DNA from: Nonomuraea spiralis
GTDB taxonomy: Bacteria; Actinomycetota; Actinomycetes; Streptosporangiales; Streptosporangiaceae
Length of the DNA: 64,000 nucleotides
NCBI RefSeq assembly: GCF_014648435.1
Contig: NZ_BMRC01000028.1
Span: forward strand, 62,001-126,000
Direction of reading: 5' to 3'
This document shows positions 36,486 to 45,554 of this stretch, piece by piece. Below the pieces are notes generated by a model. It saw only the letters and a program-made list of their open reading frames with translations, did no database searches and was not told where the DNA came from. A program made the translations under genes and the position numbers. Every line of letters starts with the position of its first letter. The first letter of the stretch is position 1.

Positions 36486-38306
36486 GTGCCGCGGCTCGCG
36501 ATCGGCCCTGAGTTTCCCGGGGAACTCGGCGCACTGGCTCAGCCGGTGCGCAGGGACGCCGTGGTCGCGCTGCGCCGGTTCCTGCTGAACGTCTCCGGCG
36601 GCCCGCACCCCGAGCGGGTGCGGGGCGGCCGGGACGGCAGGGTCGCCACGTTGCGCCTGGCCGACGGGCATCGCGGCGTGGTGGTGCGACAGCACGACGT
36701 CTACTGGCTGCTGTCCGTACGCCCCGACCCGGAAGCCTGGTCGTACGCCCAGCGCCACCGGTACGGCGTCAACCCCGTGCTCGGCGTCGTCGAGGAGTGG
36801 GACGCCGAGGCGCTGGAACGGGTCGAGCCCGCATTACGCCGATCGGCCCGCCCGTCGCGGCTGTTCGACCCGATCTGCGACGGCGACCTGCTCGCGCTCG
36901 GCATCGACGTGCACGCGCTCCCCCTGGTCAGGCTCATCTCGACCGAGGCCGACGTGGCCGCGCTCGAACCGCTGCTGCCGCCCACCCAGCACACGCCGCT
37001 GGCCGTGCTGGCCAGGGGCGGCACGCTGTCGGAGGCGTGGCGCGAGCTGGACGCCTGGCGGGCCAGGGACGACGAGCCCGGCGCGATCGACCCCGACGAC
37101 CTGCACGCGGCGCTGCTGCGCAGCCCGGACCGCGCGGTGTTCGCCGCCGACAAGGTGGAGCTCGACCGGGTGCTGGGCGCCCCGGACTGGTGCACGTTCC
37201 TGCATCCGACGCAGCACCGGCTGGCCAGGGCGGGACGCTACGAGCAGCCGGTGCTGGTCGTGGGCGGCGCGGGCACCGGCAAGTCGGTCATTGCCCTGCA
37301 CCGGGCGGCCCACCTGGCGGCGCGGGGCAGCGGCCCGGTGTTGCTGGTGACGTTCTCGCAGAGTCTGGCCGAGGAGCTGTCCAACCGCCTGGACGTGCTG
37401 ATCGCCGACGAGAGCGTACGCAAGCGGGTCGAGGTGGACAACGCCGAACGCCTGGCCGTACGGATCGTGACCGACGCGGAGGGACGCCGTCCGGCCCTGG
37501 TCGGCCCGGGGGCCCGGTCGCTGGCCCAGCTCACCGACGAGGCGATCAGGCTGCTGTCGATCACGACCGGCGACCTGCTGGACGACGTGGAGCCGGGACG
37601 CAAGCCGTACCGTCACATCGTGGTGGACGAGGCGCAGGACATCAGCCCGGCGCAGTGGCGGCTGCTGAGGGCGGCGGCGCCGCACGCGTACGACGACCTG
37701 TTCGTGGTGGGCGACCCGCACCAGCGCGTGACCGACACGCGGGTGGCGCTCGGCGCCGTGGGCATCCCGGCGGCCCGGCACGACCTGCGGATCTCCTACC
37801 GGCTGCCGCAGGAGGTCCTGTCCTTCGTGGTCCGGCTGCGCGGCGGCGGCCCGGCGAACGGCCTGGTCAGAGGCGTGGCCGAGATGTACGGCTTCCGCGC
37901 CACGCACAACGGCCGGCGTCCGGTGGTCAGGGCGTACGACACGCCCGAGTCGGAGCTGGCCGGCCTGCGCGCCACGGTCGGCGCGTGGCTCGCGGAGGGC
38001 GTGCCCGAGGGCGAGATCGCCGTCGGGGCGCGCACTCCCGCGCTGGCTCGCGCCGCCAGAGAGGCGCTGGACGGGCTGGACGTGCGTGTGGCGACCTTCC
38101 AGCACCTCAAGGGGCTGGAGTTCGAACGGGTGGCGCTCGTCGGCGTGGCGGAGGGCGTGGTGCCCGGACCGCTGCCCGAGGAGCCCGCCGCGCGGGCTCG
38201 GGCGCTGCAACGCGAGCGGAGCATATTGTTCGTCGCCTGTACACGGGCCCGATCCATGCTCTATATCTCGCATTCCGGAAGGGGGAGCCCATTTCTGTCC
38301 CCCTGA
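36486..38306 (+). CDS. Superfamily 1 (UvrD/Rep-like) helicase
   Basis: A protein of 606 residues. The first about 235 residues have no recognised domain. Then come helicase motifs: Walker A GGAGTGKS near residue 260, VVDEAQDISPAQWRLL (Walker B) near 378, GDPHQRVTDTR (motif III), QHLKGLEFERVALVG (motif V) and ERSILFVACTRARSMLYIS (motif VI). The 2B and nuclease parts of RecB/AddA-type enzymes are absent, so it is a compact translocase. The start is GTG at 36486, six bases after the preceding stop. It is placed between two paralogous multidomain proteins, suggesting one DNA- or RNA-handling assembly. Confidence 0.87.
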   Translation: MPRLAIGPEFPGELGALAQPVRRDAVVALRRFLLNVSGGPHPERVRGGRDGRVATLRLADGHRGVVVRQHDVYWLLSVRPDPEAWSYAQRHRYGVNPVLGVVEEWDAEALERVEPALRRSARPSRLFDPICDGDLLALGIDVHALPLVRLISTEADVAALEPLLPPTQHTPLAVLARGGTLSEAWRELDAWRARDDEPGAIDPDDLHAALLRSPDRAVFAADKVELDRVLGAPDWCTFLHPTQHRLARAGRYEQPVLVVGGAGTGKSVIALHRAAHLAARGSGPVLLVTFSQSLAEELSNRLDVLIADESVRKRVEVDNAERLAVRIVTDAEGRRPALVGPGARSLAQLTDEAIRLLSITTGDLLDDVEPGRKPYRHIVVDEAQDISPAQWRLLRAAAPHAYDDLFVVGDPHQRVTDTRVALGAVGIPAARHDLRISYRLPQEVLSFVVRLRGGGPANGLVRGVAEMYGFRATHNGRRPVVRAYDTPESELAGLRATVGAWLAEGVPEGEIAVGARTPALARAAREALDGLDVRVATFQHLKGLEFERVALVGVAEGVVPGPLPEEPAARARALQRERSILFVACTRARSMLYISHSGRGSPFLSP

Positions 38307-38354
38307 TCACATAGTCTGAACTGCGGATATCTTCCCTTTGCCGGTTGGACCTCA

Positions 38355-40199
38355 ATGAACCTCAGCCTGAGCGACCTCGCGCCACCCCTGCGCTGGACCT
38401 CCCCTGGTCAGATCGCGCCGATCGTGGAGGAGCCACAGCTGCCCGAGGCCTGGTGGCAGGCGATCCCCCTCGACCGCGCGTGCGCGATCGTCGGGACGCA
38501 GACCGTGGCGGGACATCTGGCCGACCTGGCCGTGGCCTGCTGGGGACACCTGCTGCTCGGCGACATCCTTCCGCTGCTGCGTTTCTCCGACCCCGCCGAG
38601 GCCGAGCGCACGCCGGAGACGCTGGGCAAGGACGTGGTGCAGAAGCTGTTCGCCGGTGTGTTCGAGCGGCTGCTCGAACCGGCGCCCACCGCCGTACCCG
38701 TCCCGGCGCGGCCGGACAAGCCCCTGCCCGAGCTGATCGACGCGGTGTTCGCGGCCCTGGACGAGCGGCAGCGGGCGATCGCCCGCGACCGGCTCTACGC
38801 GGCGCAGCGCGCCACGCTCGACGAGCTGGCGCAGCGCTTCTCGGTCACCCGCGAGCGGATCAGGCAGATCGAGCGGGACCTGCGCGACCACGTGGAGGCA
38901 TGGCTGGGCTCGCCGGAGGCGGCGCCGCTGGCGGCACACGTGTCGTGGCTGCGCGGCAGGCTGGGCTCCGCGGTTCCGGCCGACGACCTCGCGGCCGCCG
39001 TCCCGTGGCACCGCGGCGAGCTGCGCACGCTGGGCATCCCCGTGTGGAGGTTCGTGCGTACGCTGCTCAGCGGCTACGAGCAGGCCGACGGCTGGCTGGT
39101 CTCCGGCGGGGCCGACGAGCTGAGGGAGAAGACGCGGCAACTGTTCACCGACGGGCCGCGTCCGCTCGACGAGGCGGTGACCATGGTGGCCCAGCTCGGC
39201 GTGCGTGAGGACGTCGCCGAGCGGTGGATCCTGGCCGTGCCGCAGCTTCGTGTGCTCGGCCGGCACGTGGTGCCCTGGCCGCGCAGCATCAACGAGAAGG
39301 CCGAGGCCGTGCTGGCGGTGGCGGGCACCCCGCTGGCTCCCGAGGAGATCCAGGAACGCATCGGCGAGGACTACAGCCTGGTCGGCATCCGCAACCAGCT
39401 CACCGCCGACGAGCGCTTCCGCCGGGTGGACCGGAACAAGTACGGGCTGACCAGGTGGGGCGGCGACGAGTACCTGGGCATCAGGGAGATGATCGCCAGG
39501 GAGATCGAGCGGGCCGGCGGCGAGGCCTCGGTCAGCACGATCGTGACCAACCTGACCTCCCGCTACGACGTGAGCGAGAGCTCGGTGCGCGCCTACTCGG
39601 GCGGCCCCGGGTTCGAGCGCACGCAGCGGGGCTGGATCAGGGTGGCCGGCACGTCGCCGACCGGCGAGTCGGAGCCGTACCAGCCGCGCAAGGACGTCTC
39701 GGAGACGCGGCGCAGCTTCCGCTCCCGCGACGGCCGCTGGTGGCACCGGGTGGACGTCAACGCCGAGCACCTGCGCGGGTCGGGCTCGCCCCTGCCGACC
39801 GGGTTCGCCGCCTATCTGGGGATGGCTCCCGGCGGGTCGCTGACCGCCTCGACGCCGTCGGGCGACGTGGTGATCAGCTGGCACAACCAGCCGACCATGG
39901 GGTCGATCCGCAACGTGCTGGCCGACTTCAAGGCGAGCGAGGGCGACCACGTGTTCCTGACCGTCTCCGACGGCGGCGAGCTGCTGACCCGCTACCTGCC
40001 CGCGGCCGCCGTGGCGATGCCGCCGCTGAACCGGGCCCTCTACCTGATCGGCTACACCGCTCCCGTGCACTCCGAGATGGAGGGGCTGCGGCTGATCGGG
40101 GCCCGCATCGGGATGCCCGACACGGCCGCGCGCGAGGAGGTGCTGGCCAGGCTCCGCGAGCGCGGGGACAGGGACATCCTCGGTTTCCTGGGCGGGTGA
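38355..40199 (+). CDS. Sigma-region-4-like HTH and winged-helix multidomain protein
   Basis: A protein of 614 residues. Residues 1-115 (LSDLAPPLRW) match the N-terminus of the protein at 34239. Residues about 122-195 contain an HTH like sigma-70 region 4, TLDELAQRFSVTRERIRQIE, which in sigma factors reads the -35 element. Residues about 310-372 resemble a HARE-type winged helix (VAGTPLAPEEIQERIGEDYS). Residues about 375-432 form a second winged helix ending SGGPGFERTQRGWIRV. The C-terminal 175 residues, from PYQPRKDVSETRRSF to LRERGDRDILGFLGG, are shared with the paralogue. No sigma region 2 is present, so it is not a sigma factor. It lies 48 bases after the helicase. Confidence 0.78.
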   Translation: MNLSLSDLAPPLRWTSPGQIAPIVEEPQLPEAWWQAIPLDRACAIVGTQTVAGHLADLAVACWGHLLLGDILPLLRFSDPAEAERTPETLGKDVVQKLFAGVFERLLEPAPTAVPVPARPDKPLPELIDAVFAALDERQRAIARDRLYAAQRATLDELAQRFSVTRERIRQIERDLRDHVEAWLGSPEAAPLAAHVSWLRGRLGSAVPADDLAAAVPWHRGELRTLGIPVWRFVRTLLSGYEQADGWLVSGGADELREKTRQLFTDGPRPLDEAVTMVAQLGVREDVAERWILAVPQLRVLGRHVVPWPRSINEKAEAVLAVAGTPLAPEEIQERIGEDYSLVGIRNQLTADERFRRVDRNKYGLTRWGGDEYLGIREMIAREIERAGGEASVSTIVTNLTSRYDVSESSVRAYSGGPGFERTQRGWIRVAGTSPTGESEPYQPRKDVSETRRSFRSRDGRWWHRVDVNAEHLRGSGSPLPTGFAAYLGMAPGGSLTASTPSGDVVISWHNQPTMGSIRNVLADFKASEGDHVFLTVSDGGELLTRYLPAAAVAMPPLNRALYLIGYTAPVHSEMEGLRLIGARIGMPDTAAREEVLARLRERGDRDILGFLGG

Positions 40200-40212
40200 G
40201 AGCTAGGCTCGG

Positions 40213-41505
40213 GTGATGTTGCGGATCTACGACACTCGGGCCGGGCGGATCGAGGAGTTCCCAGGTGGGCGGGCGGTGCGCGTGTACACGTGCGGGCCGG
40301 CCGTCCGCCGCCGGGCCCACGTGGGCGACCTGCGGACGTACGTGTTGTCCGACCTCATCAGGCGGGTCCTGGAGCGGCGGCGGACGCGGGTCGTGGTCTG
40401 CCGGAACCTCATCGACGCCGACGCCGGCGGCCCGGACCGCGGTCACGAGGACGCCTTCAGGGACGACTCGGCCGCGCTCAACCTCCGGCCGCCGGAGCAC
40501 ACGCCGCGCGCGGGCGAGCCGGCCGGCCTGACGATCGAGCTGATCGCCAAGCTGGTCGAACGCGGGCACGCGTACGCGGCTCCGGACGGTTCGGTGTACT
40601 TCGACGTACGGACGTTCCCGGCGTACGGGGAGATCTCCGGCAAACGTCTGGACGAGCTCGAACCCGCCGATCCGCACGGGCGTTTCCATGCCGACTGGGC
40701 CCTGTGGCGGCCCGCCGACGGTGAGCCGGGCCTGGAGGCGCCCTGGGGACGGGGGCTTCCCGGCCCGCACGTCGAGTGCTCGGCCCTGTCGCTGCGTTTC
40801 CTCGGCGAGCGCGTCGACCTCCACGTCGGCGCGGCCGACCTGCTCTTCCCGCAGCACGAGGAGGAGCGCGCCCAGTCCGACGCGGCGACCGGCCACGAGG
40901 TGGTACGACACTGGGTGCACGGCGGGCGTGTGCTGTTCGACGGGCACGAGATGGCCGGGTCCGCAGGGGATGCGGGGGCCGCGGTGCCGCTGTCCGACGT
41001 GGTCGCGGCCGGGCTCGACCCGCTGGCGGTGCGGCTGGCGTTCCTCGAACACCACTACCGGCAGCCGCTCGACCTCACGTGGGACACCCTGCGGGCCGCC
41101 GACCGGACGGTCCGGCGGTGGCGGGCGCGGGTGGCCGAGTGGTCGGAGTCGCCCAGCGCGCCCATGGCCTCCTCGTACGCCGAACGCGTCGAGGCGGCCT
41201 TCGACGACGACCTGGACACCCCGGCGGCGCTGCGGATCCTGCGGGAGCTGGAGGAGGACGAGTCGGTGGCGCCGGGGTCGAAGTTCGAGACGTTCCTGCA
41301 CCTGGACCAGGTGCTGGCGCTCGACCTGTCCACGGAGATCGGCAAGCCCCGGGTGCTGCCCGCCGGGGCCGGGGAGCTGCTGGACCGGCGGGCCCGCGCG
41401 CGGGAGACGAGCGACTGGGCGGCGGCCGACCGGCTGCGGGACGAGCTCGCGGAGCTGGGGGTCACCGTCACCGACACCCCCGAGGGGCAGAGCTGGGCCC
41501 TGTGA
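40213..41505 (+). CDS. Divergent cysteinyl-tRNA synthetase paralogue
   Basis: A protein of 430 residues with the CysRS class I fold. YTCGP near residue 27 and AHVGDLRT (the HIGH position) are present, as are zinc-type residues at VECSAL and FPQHEEERAQSDAATG. The KMSKS loop, normally about KMSKSLGN, reads GHEMAGSAGDA, with both lysines lost. The C-terminal helical region remains (RRWRARVAEW, ETSDWAAADRLRDELAELGV). Ordinary aminoacylation therefore looks doubtful. It could be a ligase using another acceptor, or a regulator. The start is GTG at 40213, 13 bases after the HTH protein. Confidence 0.8.
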   Translation: MMLRIYDTRAGRIEEFPGGRAVRVYTCGPAVRRRAHVGDLRTYVLSDLIRRVLERRRTRVVVCRNLIDADAGGPDRGHEDAFRDDSAALNLRPPEHTPRAGEPAGLTIELIAKLVERGHAYAAPDGSVYFDVRTFPAYGEISGKRLDELEPADPHGRFHADWALWRPADGEPGLEAPWGRGLPGPHVECSALSLRFLGERVDLHVGAADLLFPQHEEERAQSDAATGHEVVRHWVHGGRVLFDGHEMAGSAGDAGAAVPLSDVVAAGLDPLAVRLAFLEHHYRQPLDLTWDTLRAADRTVRRWRARVAEWSESPSAPMASSYAERVEAAFDDDLDTPAALRILRELEEDESVAPGSKFETFLHLDQVLALDLSTEIGKPRVLPAGAGELLDRRARARETSDWAAADRLRDELAELGVTVTDTPEGQSWAL

Positions 41506-41620
41506 TCCGGCCCGCGTAGCCGCGGCGATCCTCCACCCTGGCCCTCCGACCACCTGAAAAGGCCGGAGCAGTGAGTCAGGGCTGCCAGACTTGTTCAAGT
41601 TCGGCAAGATGGAGGTATCG

Positions 41621-44155
41621 GTGAGACCCTTTGCGTGGATGCCGTGGCCTTTGCGGTGGTTCGCTCGGGTGTTGACCGTGCTTGTCGCGCTGGCGCTCGT
41701 GCTGGCGGGGGTCCTGGTGTACACCGTGCGGAAGTCGTTCCCGCAGGTGGACGGGACGCTGCGGCTGCCGGGCCTGACGGGGAACGTGGAGATTTATCGC
41801 GATAAATCGGGAATTCCACACATCTACGCCGACACCGCGGCCGACCTGTTCATGGCGCAGGGCTTCGTCCACGCCCAGGACCGGTTCTTCGAGATGGACT
41901 TCCGCCGCCACACCACCGCGGGACGGCTGTCCGAGCTGTTCGGCAAGGCCACGCTCGGCAATGACAAGGCCCTCAGGACCATGGGCTGGCGCAGGGTGGC
42001 CGAGCAGGAGCTGCCCGGACTCGACCGGCAGACCCAGGACTTCCTGGCCGCGTACGCCAAGGGTGTGAACGCCTGGCTGGACGCCAACCCCAACGCCTCC
42101 GACCGGAGCCTCGAGTACTCGGTGCTCAAGCTGCAGAACGGCGAGTACCGGCCGGAGAAGTGGACCGCGGTCGACTCCGTCGCCTGGCTCAAGGCCATGG
42201 CGTGGGACCTGCGCTCCAACATGGAGGACGAGATCGACCGCGCCCTGGCGCTGACCAAGCTGCCCAAGGAGCGCGTCGACCAGCTCTACCCCGGTTACCC
42301 GTACGACCGGCACACCCCGATCGTCACCGAGGGCGCGCTCTCCCAGGGCCGCTACGACCAGCGCGCCGAGCCGCAGGTCGGCGGCGTGCGCGCGCTCTCC
42401 CAGGCCGCCGCGACGCTGGACGCCGTGCCGAGCACGATGAGCAGCGAGGAACGCGAGGGCATCGGGTCCAACTCGTGGGTGGTCTCCGGACAGCACACCG
42501 CGAGCGGCAAGCCGCTGCTCGCCAACGACCCGCACCTGTCGCCGCAGATGCCGTCCGTCTGGTACCAGGCCGGGCTGCACTGCAGGAAGATGTCCCAGCA
42601 GTGTCCGTACGACGTCACGGGGTTCACCTTCTCCGGCGTGCCCGGCGTGATCATCGGGCACAACGACAAGATCTCCTGGGGGTTCACCAACCTCGGGCCG
42701 GACGTGGCCGACCTCTTCCTGGAGAAGGTGGACGGTGACACGTACCTGTACAAGGGCGAGCAGGTCAAGCTGGAGACCAGGCAGGAGCAGATCAAGGTCG
42801 CGGGCGGCGACCCCGTCACCATCACCGTCAAGAGCACCCGGCACGGGCCGCTGATCAACGAGGTGATGGCGGACGCCAAGCCCAGCGGCGAGGCCAACGC
42901 CGTGGCTCTCCAGTGGACCGCCCTCACACCGGGCAAGACCGTGGACGCGATCTTCGCGCTCAACAAGGCGGGCAACTGGCCGGAGTTCCGGTCGGCGGCG
43001 GCGCTGTTCGAGGTGCCGTCCCAGAACCTGATCTACGCCGACACCACCGGCAAGATCGGCTACCAGGCCCCCGGGCGCATCCCCGTACGGGAGAACGGCG
43101 ACGGCACCTGGCCGGTTCCGGGCTGGACGGGCGAGTACGACTGGAAGCCCGACTTCATCCCCTACGACCAGCTCCCCACGGTGGAGGACCCGGCGGAAGG
43201 GTTCATCGTCACGGCGAACAACGCCGTCATCGACCCCCGCCGCTACAAGCCCCTGCTGACCAAGGACTGGTCCTACGGCTACCGCTCCGAGCGCATCCGC
43301 GAGCTCGTCAAGCAGGCGATCGGGAAGGGCAAGATCGACACCGGGACGATGTCGGACATCCAGCAGGACACCTCCAACGGGTTCGCCGCGACGCTGGTGC
43401 CCGAGCTGCTGCAGGTGCCCGTGGCCGGGCCCGCCCGCGAGGCGCGCGAGCTGCTGCGCACGTGGGACCACTCCCAGGGTCTCGACTCCGCGCCCGCCGC
43501 CTACTTCAACGCGGTCTGGCGGCACCTGCTCATGCTGACGTTCGACGACGACCTGCCCGAACAGGTGTGGCCCGGCGGCGGCGACCGCTGGTACGACGTG
43601 GTCGCCGGCCTGCTCTCGACCCCCGAGGACCCCTTCTGGGACGACGTGACCACCAAGGACCTCACCGAGACCCGCGACGACATCCTGCGGCAGGCGATGG
43701 CCTCCGCGTACCAGGAGCTGGCGGACATGTTCGGCACGGAGTTCAGGTCCTGGAAGTGGGGGGACCTGCACCGGCTCGAACTGGTCAACGGCACGCTCGG
43801 CACCTCGGGCCTGGCGCCGGTGGAGGCGCTGTTCAACCGCGGCCCGTTCGCCGTACCCGGCAACAAGGACGCGGTGAACGCGACCGGCTGGAACGTGCAG
43901 AAGGGGTACGGGGTCACCGCGGTGCCGTCGATGCGCATGGTCGTCGACCTGTCGGACCTGGACAAGTCCCGGTGGATCAACCTGACGGGCGCCTCCGGGC
44001 ACGCCTTCCACGACAACTACTGGGACCAGGCGGAGGCGTGGGCGCGAGGCGACCTGCTGCCCATGAACTCCAACCCCGAGTCCGTCAAGAAGTCCGCCAC
44101 CCACACCCTCACCCTCACCCCTGACCCGTCCTCTCACCCCGCCCCGTCCCCATAG
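41621..44155 (+). CDS. Penicillin acylase family protein, membrane-anchored
   Basis: An Ntn-hydrolase of about 844 residues made as a precursor. A transmembrane helix (VLTVLVALALVLAGVLVYTV) lies near the N-terminus. The A-chain segment GVEIYRD-type region is followed by FMAQGFVHAQDRFFEMDFRR. The B chain should begin at the Ser in SNSWVVSG near residue 284, the catalytic nucleophile after self-cleavage. NDPHLSPQMPSVWYQ follows as expected. Substrates of the family include penicillin G and acyl-homoserine lactones; the one used here is unknown. Start: GGAGG in ATGGAGGTATCG lies just before the GTG at 41621, which is therefore preferred over ATGs at 41591 and 41609. Confidence 0.88.
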   Translation: MRPFAWMPWPLRWFARVLTVLVALALVLAGVLVYTVRKSFPQVDGTLRLPGLTGNVEIYRDKSGIPHIYADTAADLFMAQGFVHAQDRFFEMDFRRHTTAGRLSELFGKATLGNDKALRTMGWRRVAEQELPGLDRQTQDFLAAYAKGVNAWLDANPNASDRSLEYSVLKLQNGEYRPEKWTAVDSVAWLKAMAWDLRSNMEDEIDRALALTKLPKERVDQLYPGYPYDRHTPIVTEGALSQGRYDQRAEPQVGGVRALSQAAATLDAVPSTMSSEEREGIGSNSWVVSGQHTASGKPLLANDPHLSPQMPSVWYQAGLHCRKMSQQCPYDVTGFTFSGVPGVIIGHNDKISWGFTNLGPDVADLFLEKVDGDTYLYKGEQVKLETRQEQIKVAGGDPVTITVKSTRHGPLINEVMADAKPSGEANAVALQWTALTPGKTVDAIFALNKAGNWPEFRSAAALFEVPSQNLIYADTTGKIGYQAPGRIPVRENGDGTWPVPGWTGEYDWKPDFIPYDQLPTVEDPAEGFIVTANNAVIDPRRYKPLLTKDWSYGYRSERIRELVKQAIGKGKIDTGTMSDIQQDTSNGFAATLVPELLQVPVAGPAREARELLRTWDHSQGLDSAPAAYFNAVWRHLLMLTFDDDLPEQVWPGGGDRWYDVVAGLLSTPEDPFWDDVTTKDLTETRDDILRQAMASAYQELADMFGTEFRSWKWGDLHRLELVNGTLGTSGLAPVEALFNRGPFAVPGNKDAVNATGWNVQKGYGVTAVPSMRMVVDLSDLDKSRWINLTGASGHAFHDNYWDQAEAWARGDLLPMNSNPESVKKSATHTLTLTPDPSSHPAPSP

Positions 44156-44282
44156 ACCGTCCGGGGGCCGTGCGTCCCCCTGAGGGCTCCTGGGGCGAGG
44201 GGCGGCGTACGACCGTGGTTGTAGGCGCGACCCAGCCCGTGGTCCGACGCGCCGGCGGCACCGGCCCTGCCAGCATGGCCGC

Positions 44283-45116
44283 ATGAACCGCCTCTGGTAC
44301 TCCGTCGGAGCCTTCCTGGTGCTTGTGGGCCTCGTGCACCTGGGCGTGCTCGTCGTGGCCGGCGGCCCGTGGGAGGGCGCCGTGTCGTGGCGCAAGCCGT
44401 TCACGTTCGGGGTGTCGTTCGGGCTGAGCGTGCTGACCCTGACCTGGGTGTCCCAGTGGTTACGGCTGCGCGCCCGCGCCTTCGTCCTCGGGGCGTTCAC
44501 GGTGGCCTCCACGTTCGAGGTGGCCCTGATCACCCTTCAGGCGCGGCGCGGCGTGCCGTCCCACTTCAACATGGAGACCCCCTTCGACACGGCCGTGGCC
44601 CGCACGCTGGCCGGTTTCGGCGGCGTGCTCATCGTCATCGCGATCACCATGACGGTCGCCGCCTTCCGGCCGGCCCCCGGCGTCGCGCCGAGCACCCGCC
44701 TGGCCGTGCGGGCCGGGTTCGCCACGTTGCTGGCGTCGATGGTCTTCGGCGGCGTCATGATCGCCCGGGGCGTGGTCCAGGTGGTGACGGGCAATCAGCA
44801 GCTCGCCTACACGGTGGCCACCGCGCTCAAGCCGGCCCACGCCGTCCTCATGCACGGGGTGCTCCTGCTGCCGGCCCTGTCCTGGCTGCTGTCCCGCACG
44901 CTCCCGTCCGAGGCGGCGCGGCTGAGGGCCGTACGCCTGGCGACCTGGGCGTACGTCGCGGTGGCCGCGCTGGTCTCCGCCCTGGCCGTGGCCGGGGTCG
45001 CGGTCGTGGGGCCGTCCACGGCGTCGGTCCTGTCGGCCGGGGCGATCTCGGGCCTCGCCATCGCGGCGATCGTCCTGGGCCGGGTCGGACCCCGCCGTGC
45101 CCAGGAGAAACATTGA
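44283..45116 (+). CDS. Integral membrane protein of unknown function
   Basis: A protein of 277 residues with about seven or eight hydrophobic helices starting at MNRLWYSVGAFLVLVGLVHLG. Histidines at HLGVL, SHFNMETPF and AHAVLMHGVLLLP lie near helix ends. I do not recognise the family. It starts 127 bases after the penicillin-acylase gene on the same strand and ends 15 bases from a convergent small membrane gene. Confidence 0.75.
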   Translation: MNRLWYSVGAFLVLVGLVHLGVLVVAGGPWEGAVSWRKPFTFGVSFGLSVLTLTWVSQWLRLRARAFVLGAFTVASTFEVALITLQARRGVPSHFNMETPFDTAVARTLAGFGGVLIVIAITMTVAAFRPAPGVAPSTRLAVRAGFATLLASMVFGGVMIARGVVQVVTGNQQLAYTVATALKPAHAVLMHGVLLLPALSWLLSRTLPSEAARLRAVRLATWAYVAVAALVSALAVAGVAVVGPSTASVLSAGAISGLAIAAIVLGRVGPRRAQEKH

Positions 45117-45131
45117 GGTCCGGAAATTGGG

Positions 45132-45554
45132 TCAGCCGATATGCCGTCGCCTCCGCCACCGTACGGGGGCATGCGGATAGCCGCCGTCGTCGAGGTCGGC
45201 CAGGCGCTCGAACACGTTGTACGACGCCTGGTGACCGCACACGACGACCGACACGAGCATGGCCAGCAGGTAGAGCGGGAGCATAGGCAACCCGGCGCAG
45301 CAGGCCCACTGGGTGGCGTGCCGTCCTTCGTGCCGGATGAGCCGGTCGTCCAGTGAGTCGTGCCTGGTCAGCACGACGTTCCCCACCGTGAACGCGCCCG
45401 CGATCGGGAATCCGTAGCGGTAGCCGAAGGCGAGGATGAGCCCGTCGGGGCCGGGCCGGCGGGCCGCGCCGCCGATGATCGAGATCAGCAGTCCGAACGG
45501 GGTGGCGAGGTTCAGATAGTTCACCACCCGCCGGAACCGATAGCGCCTGTTCAT
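45132..45554 (-). CDS. Small membrane protein with an HEGRH motif
   Basis: A protein of 140 residues with two or three hydrophobic segments (LNLATPFGLLISIIGG and PMLPLYLLAMLVSVVV). Between them lies IRHEGRHATQWACC, an HExxH-like sequence (His-Glu-Gly-Arg-His) that might bind a metal, although no protease fold is recognised. The ATG at 45554 (MNRRYRFRRVV) is chosen over the in-frame upstream start at 45617, whose leader looks non-coding. Function unknown. Confidence 0.7.
   Translation of the reverse strand: MNRRYRFRRVVNYLNLATPFGLLISIIGGAARRPGPDGLILAFGYRYGFPIAGAFTVGNVVLTRHDSLDDRLIRHEGRHATQWACCAGLPMLPLYLLAMLVSVVVCGHQASYNVFERLADLDDGGYPHAPVRWRRRRHIG

Noticed and set aside
34302..36758. 818-residue minus-strand open frame opposite the acidic-linker protein
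   Set aside because: It mirrors the Glu/Ala-rich codons of the plus-strand gene and carries no motif. The plus strand has paralogy with 38355-40199.
34239..40199. Assignment of the helicase unit to a known defence system
   Set aside because: No nuclease, methylase, toxin or reverse transcriptase is present, and motif content does not fit any defence system I can name. It is reported as undescribed.
41576..44533. 985-residue minus-strand open frame
   Set aside because: It lies opposite the penicillin-acylase gene and is rich in Arg, Gly, His and Val, as antisense frames here are. No domain is visible.
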